From Dillenia suffruticosa (lineage: Eukaryota; Streptophyta; Magnoliopsida; Dilleniales; Dilleniaceae), in the NCBI GenBank assembly GCA_033439265.1, contig JAVTVX010000031.1, positions 16,474,001-16,538,000 on the forward strand: a stretch of DNA of 64,000 nt, given 5' to 3'. The position numbers and the translations under genes were made by a program. Below the pieces are notes generated by a model, which worked only from the letters and a program-made list of their open reading frames with translations, did not search any database and was not told where the DNA came from. Below, piece by piece: positions 60,901 to 64,000 of this stretch; position 1 is the first letter of the stretch; every line of letters starts with the position of its first letter.

Positions 60901-63821
60901 TGGAGTAGAGTTCAGAGAAGTGCAGTTGAAATGGTAGAGGACAAACATTTAAGTTGGTGACACATTCCTTATGGAGGAAAAGAGAAGTGGTGTGGCTCAA
61001 TATTAAAATGCGAAAATGAAGTCCCAGAAATAAGGATGATGTAAATCAATAGAATCTGACCTTTCCATCAGGCAACTCAGCCCTGTAAGTACTGCCAAGC
61101 ATGCCACTTCCAATAAGATTTTCTTGAGAAAAGCTATTTGTATATTGTTGAAGTGATGCCACCGAAAATGCCCTTAAAGTGCTCAAAGGGTCCAAAATCT
61201 TTTCAGGAAATCGACTAGAAGGATCCTTCATGAGCTCAGTTGATGTCACACCAACTTTCTCAACAGATGAGGGTTGAGGAGGAGGTCGCACGAAATTTAC
61301 ATCTGTCTCACGAATGTCTATCTTGCAATCATCGTTCAGCTTCGATTTTACAACCCTTTTCCTCACAGCTATGTCCTGGTCAGCACCAGGTTCTAAATAA
61401 GTATCTGTTGGTCTGCCGCCACCACCAAATCCACTCCGTGACCTTGCAACGGCATCCTTTGAAGCTGCTCCATATATCACATAAGCCATTAGACAAGCAA
61501 GACAAAGAACTAACCAGAGACAAGATCTAATCATGTCAAATACACACAATAAATCATTGAGATATATTTGATTTTTTTTTTAAAAAAAAAGTACTTTTCT
61601 CCAAATCTGATTTATCCAAATCTTCACGGTGTTTCTTCTCTGAAGAAGCAAACATTGCATTCATCCCATGCCTCATACCAACATCACTTTTCACTTTATT
61701 CTTTTTGCAGCATGCTGTCAGATAGAGTGATGGTACCAACACAAGTGCAGATAACACCAAAACCCCTGCGATTGCAATCCAAATGATCCTTTTCATAGTA
61801 AAAAAGCTCCCTTCACCAGTAGAATCCGGGGTGGGTTGCCATGGTAAAGATGGTGGATTTGCAGTGGGCCCTGGTGCTACTTTAGGAGATGGAGAGACTG
61901 GCAGTGGTGATGGAGGTGGTGTGATCGAAGGCGATGGAGGAACAGAGGTATTGAAGGGATTTCCATCCTTTCTGAACAACAGAAACAAAGGTTACTACAA
62001 CAGAATAAAAAGGAAACTGAAAAAGATATAAAAAACATAAGCACATATGTACTCGAAGACAAGAAAAATCAATTAGAGCAGTAAAGATCCTGATCACAAG
62101 TAACAAAATGTTGTTGCTATATTTGCATGCTCACTTTACCTGAAATTTGGAATAGTCAGCAACTTATCAGGTATAGGTCCCCAGAAAAGATTATTCTCAA
62201 TGTTCCTATTTGACACATGCAAAAAGAAAGGAAAAATACTACATTATAATGTGCCAAGGCAATTGTTCCTAGAAAACATACATGTCTAACCCTGTTGCAC
62301 CAAAATTTGAGAGGGAATAAGATTTTTCACTAAGGGAAAAAGTAATAAGGATAGAAGATGGGTACAGATCAAGTAATGGAAGATCTTGCAGAACATCAAG
62401 GTAACCAGAAAGCTGATTGTTCTGGAGGTGACTGCAGCAAAGCAACAGCATATATAATTTCATTGAGAGAAACACTTTCAACATGCAAAACATAGTGAGT
62501 TGATCACTTACAATGACGTGAGAGATGATAAATTACTCATAGAAGGAGGCAGTGGACCACTCAGGTTGTTACCTGACAGATCCCTGAACGAGAATGTATA
62601 TTAGAAGGAAAACTTATAGAGGAAAAGAAAATGTAGCATAGCTGAATCCACAGTGATGTATGCCTACAAGTTCATTAGAGTTGTATGGGATTGAAACGAA
62701 TCTGGAATACTTCCGGTCAAATGATTATTGTTCAGAGACCTGAAAAAAAGCAATAAATAGTCAGAGAAATGAAATATTAACATTAATTTGAAATTAAGGG
62801 GAAAAAAGAAACAATTACATGTCTGTCAATTGACCTAACATGGACAAAGTATCTGGGATGCTTCCATTGAGCTCATTAGCTGAAAGAAAACTAAAATTGC
62901 AAAAACAGAGATTATACTATGCAGGAAAATACTGAAAACCGCAATAACGAATGAAATGTAAAGCAAAAGAAATAATTAGATCAACTTAATAAGATAGTTA
63001 GAACATACAGGCTTCTGAGTGTGGGTGGCAAATTGTTTGGAACAGTTCCTCCAATGTGGTTATTGCTCAAGTTTCTGCATCATACCAAAGAACAGCATCA
63101 AGCTTCTACAAAACTCTACTATAATACATTCATATGGAGAAATAATAAGGCAGGAATATCATGCCACTGAACCAAGAGAAGGTGAAATGAATGGGAAAAA
63201 GAGATTTCCTGTACCAAATTTACTTTCAAGGTGAAATCCAATGTGGCAATGAATGACAACTTCAAAATCTATCATCTAATCTACAAATCACCAAAAGTGA
63301 TGACTTGTGATTGAGTTTTAGATAGTGTGCTGGTAAACTCTCTTCAGGTGATACTAGTCTGCTGGTAAAGTCTCTTCAGGTGATACTAAAAATCCAAACT
63401 TGAAACCTGCCTAGAGCAAAACTGGAAGTGTGTATGGGTGGAGAGTATTGGATAGGAGAACCACCCACATTGTGCTCAATTGCCTTACAAACATAATATA
63501 CATTAGAGGGGGAAAAAAAGTAAAAAAGAAAGAAACCACGTACATTACTATAATGGAAACAAAGTCTCCCAATGTACTGCCAAGTTCTCCACCCAAATCC
63601 GCTCCCACAAGAGCTCTGTGAAATTAACACATAGCAAGTTTGACAAAAATTCCTGATAACAAACATGAATTACTGACACAAATAGACATACATTGCTGTT
63701 ATGTTTGCGTTGACACATTGAACACCTTGCCACGCATCCAAACAAGGGTCCCCTCCAGGAGATTCCCAACCCTGAAGTGGAGGGCGGCCAAGAGCATCGT
63801 ATAGTCCATTTATTGCATAAA
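57939..63821 (-). CDS. SRF: STRUBBELIG-receptor family LRR receptor-like (pseudo)kinase, 5' partial, 15 exons visible, 723 complete codons
   Basis: Exons, 5' to 3': 63692-63821, 63544-63615, 63009-63074, 62819-62890, 62668-62739, 62512-62583, 62366-62431, 62140-62205, 61595-61971, 61061-61464, 60544-60815, 60213-60351, 59150-59283, 58898-59054, 57939-58013; frame continuous to TGA. The ectodomain starts [18 protein letters not shown], the SRF N-terminal motif, followed by six to seven LRRs each on a 66-72 base exon ([38 protein letters not shown]), a Pro/Ser-rich segment, one transmembrane helix ([18 protein letters not shown]) and a basic stop-transfer. The cytoplasmic kinase-like domain has a G-loop (GSGMLG) and LAVKKL lysine, but HRD is HKN and DFG is DCG; APE is kept. 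SRFs act at the plasma membrane in tissue morphogenesis and cell-wall or hybrid-immunity signalling, and atypical catalytic motifs are known in the family. The signal-peptide exon lies beyond position 64000. Confidence 0.94.
58100..58265 (+). mobile_element. Probable partial family-1 SINE in last SRF intron
   Basis: TTGAGAGAACCAACACC, then CGATTAGTCGGGTGAAGC and CGGATATTAGTTGATGG follow the order of the family-1 3' words (compare 52934-53108), while the 5' part is decayed. Confidence 0.45.
58357..58540 (+). mobile_element. tRNA-derived SINE copy (family 1) in last SRF intron
   Basis: Box-B-like GAATTCGAACCTCC at about 58407-58420, then TTGGGAACGT, TTTTGGGAGACC, CAGATTAGTCGGAACGAAAC and TCCAGATACTGG, the family-1 3' words, ending in an A run. 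It sits in the intron between the last two SRF exons. Confidence 0.65.
63329..63388. repeat. ~28-bp tandem duplication (SRF intron)
   Basis: 63329-63356 and 63361-63388 share GCTGGTAAA(C/G)TCTCTTCAGG and TGATACTA, with one base difference in the shared part. Confidence 0.85.
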
Positions 63822-64000
63822 CTAGAGAAAAAGACAATAATCATATCATTAGCATACACCCAAAAACAAGTCCAACTGCTCAACTGCAAGCACTACTAGT
63901 TTTTTCCGGCCAAAAAAGGTAAGATGAGAATTCAATCAAGTACGAAAGATCAAAAAGCAGCAAAATTCAACGCGTTAACTCCCAAAAAAACGCGGGTGCA
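63822..64000 (-). other. SRF intron running off the right edge
   Basis: The first visible SRF exon begins in phase (two bases of a split codon) after an AG at 63822-63823, so coding sequence continues to the right. No exon is recognisable in the last 179 bases. Confidence 0.7.

Overview
This is a stretch of AT-rich plant nuclear genome. The genes are split by many short introns, their products are plant-typical families, and the spacers carry MITEs, tRNA-derived SINEs, foldback DNA transposons and dense (GA)n/(CT)n microsatellites. This fits a flowering plant, probably a dicot or other broad-leaved angiosperm; the sequence alone does not let me name the species. There is no sign of bacterial, organellar or viral genes.

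Five protein-coding genes are visible and all lie on the minus strand. I rebuilt the exon structures by hand from reading-frame continuity, GT/AG borders and family conservation. From left to right: (1) a SCAMP secretory-carrier membrane protein, complete, 12 coding exons, 287 aa (814-7608); (2) a DUF707 family protein with one N-terminal membrane anchor, complete, 15 coding exons, 403 aa (11609-20431), with a 5'UTR intron beyond; (3) a SANT/Myb-like plus bromodomain nuclear protein, complete, 5 exons, 455 aa (31177-36333); (4) katanin p80, the WD40 regulatory subunit, complete, 18 exons, 771 aa (41788-50946), whose first intron looks like a minor-spliceosome (U12) intron; (5) a STRUBBELIG-family LRR receptor-like kinase with degenerate catalytic motifs, 15 exons visible (57939-63821), its signal-peptide exon lying beyond the right edge.

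The genes are unrelated in pathway (endomembrane trafficking, an anchored enzyme-like protein, chromatin reading, microtubule severing, receptor signalling), so this is ordinary plant gene order and not a cluster. The shared feature is the 5' leader: all four visible gene starts have long (GA)n tracts, reading (CT)n on the coding strand.

The spacers at 7.97-11.6, 22.1-31.2, 36.9-41.8 and 51.3-57.9 kb contain no gene I can support. The most notable content is a pair of related non-autonomous elements: a 2.0-kb giant foldback at 23798-25839 and a 0.94-kb GC-rich foldback at 55720-56656. They share terminal and subterminal sequences and are flanked by 10-bp target duplications (one mismatch in the first, perfect in the second), as expected of Mutator-like TIR elements, but their interiors are completely different. 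A dispersed SINE family (four clear copies), Tourist-like MITEs, a triplicated ~300-bp repeat in an intron, and several small tandem duplications account for much of the rest.
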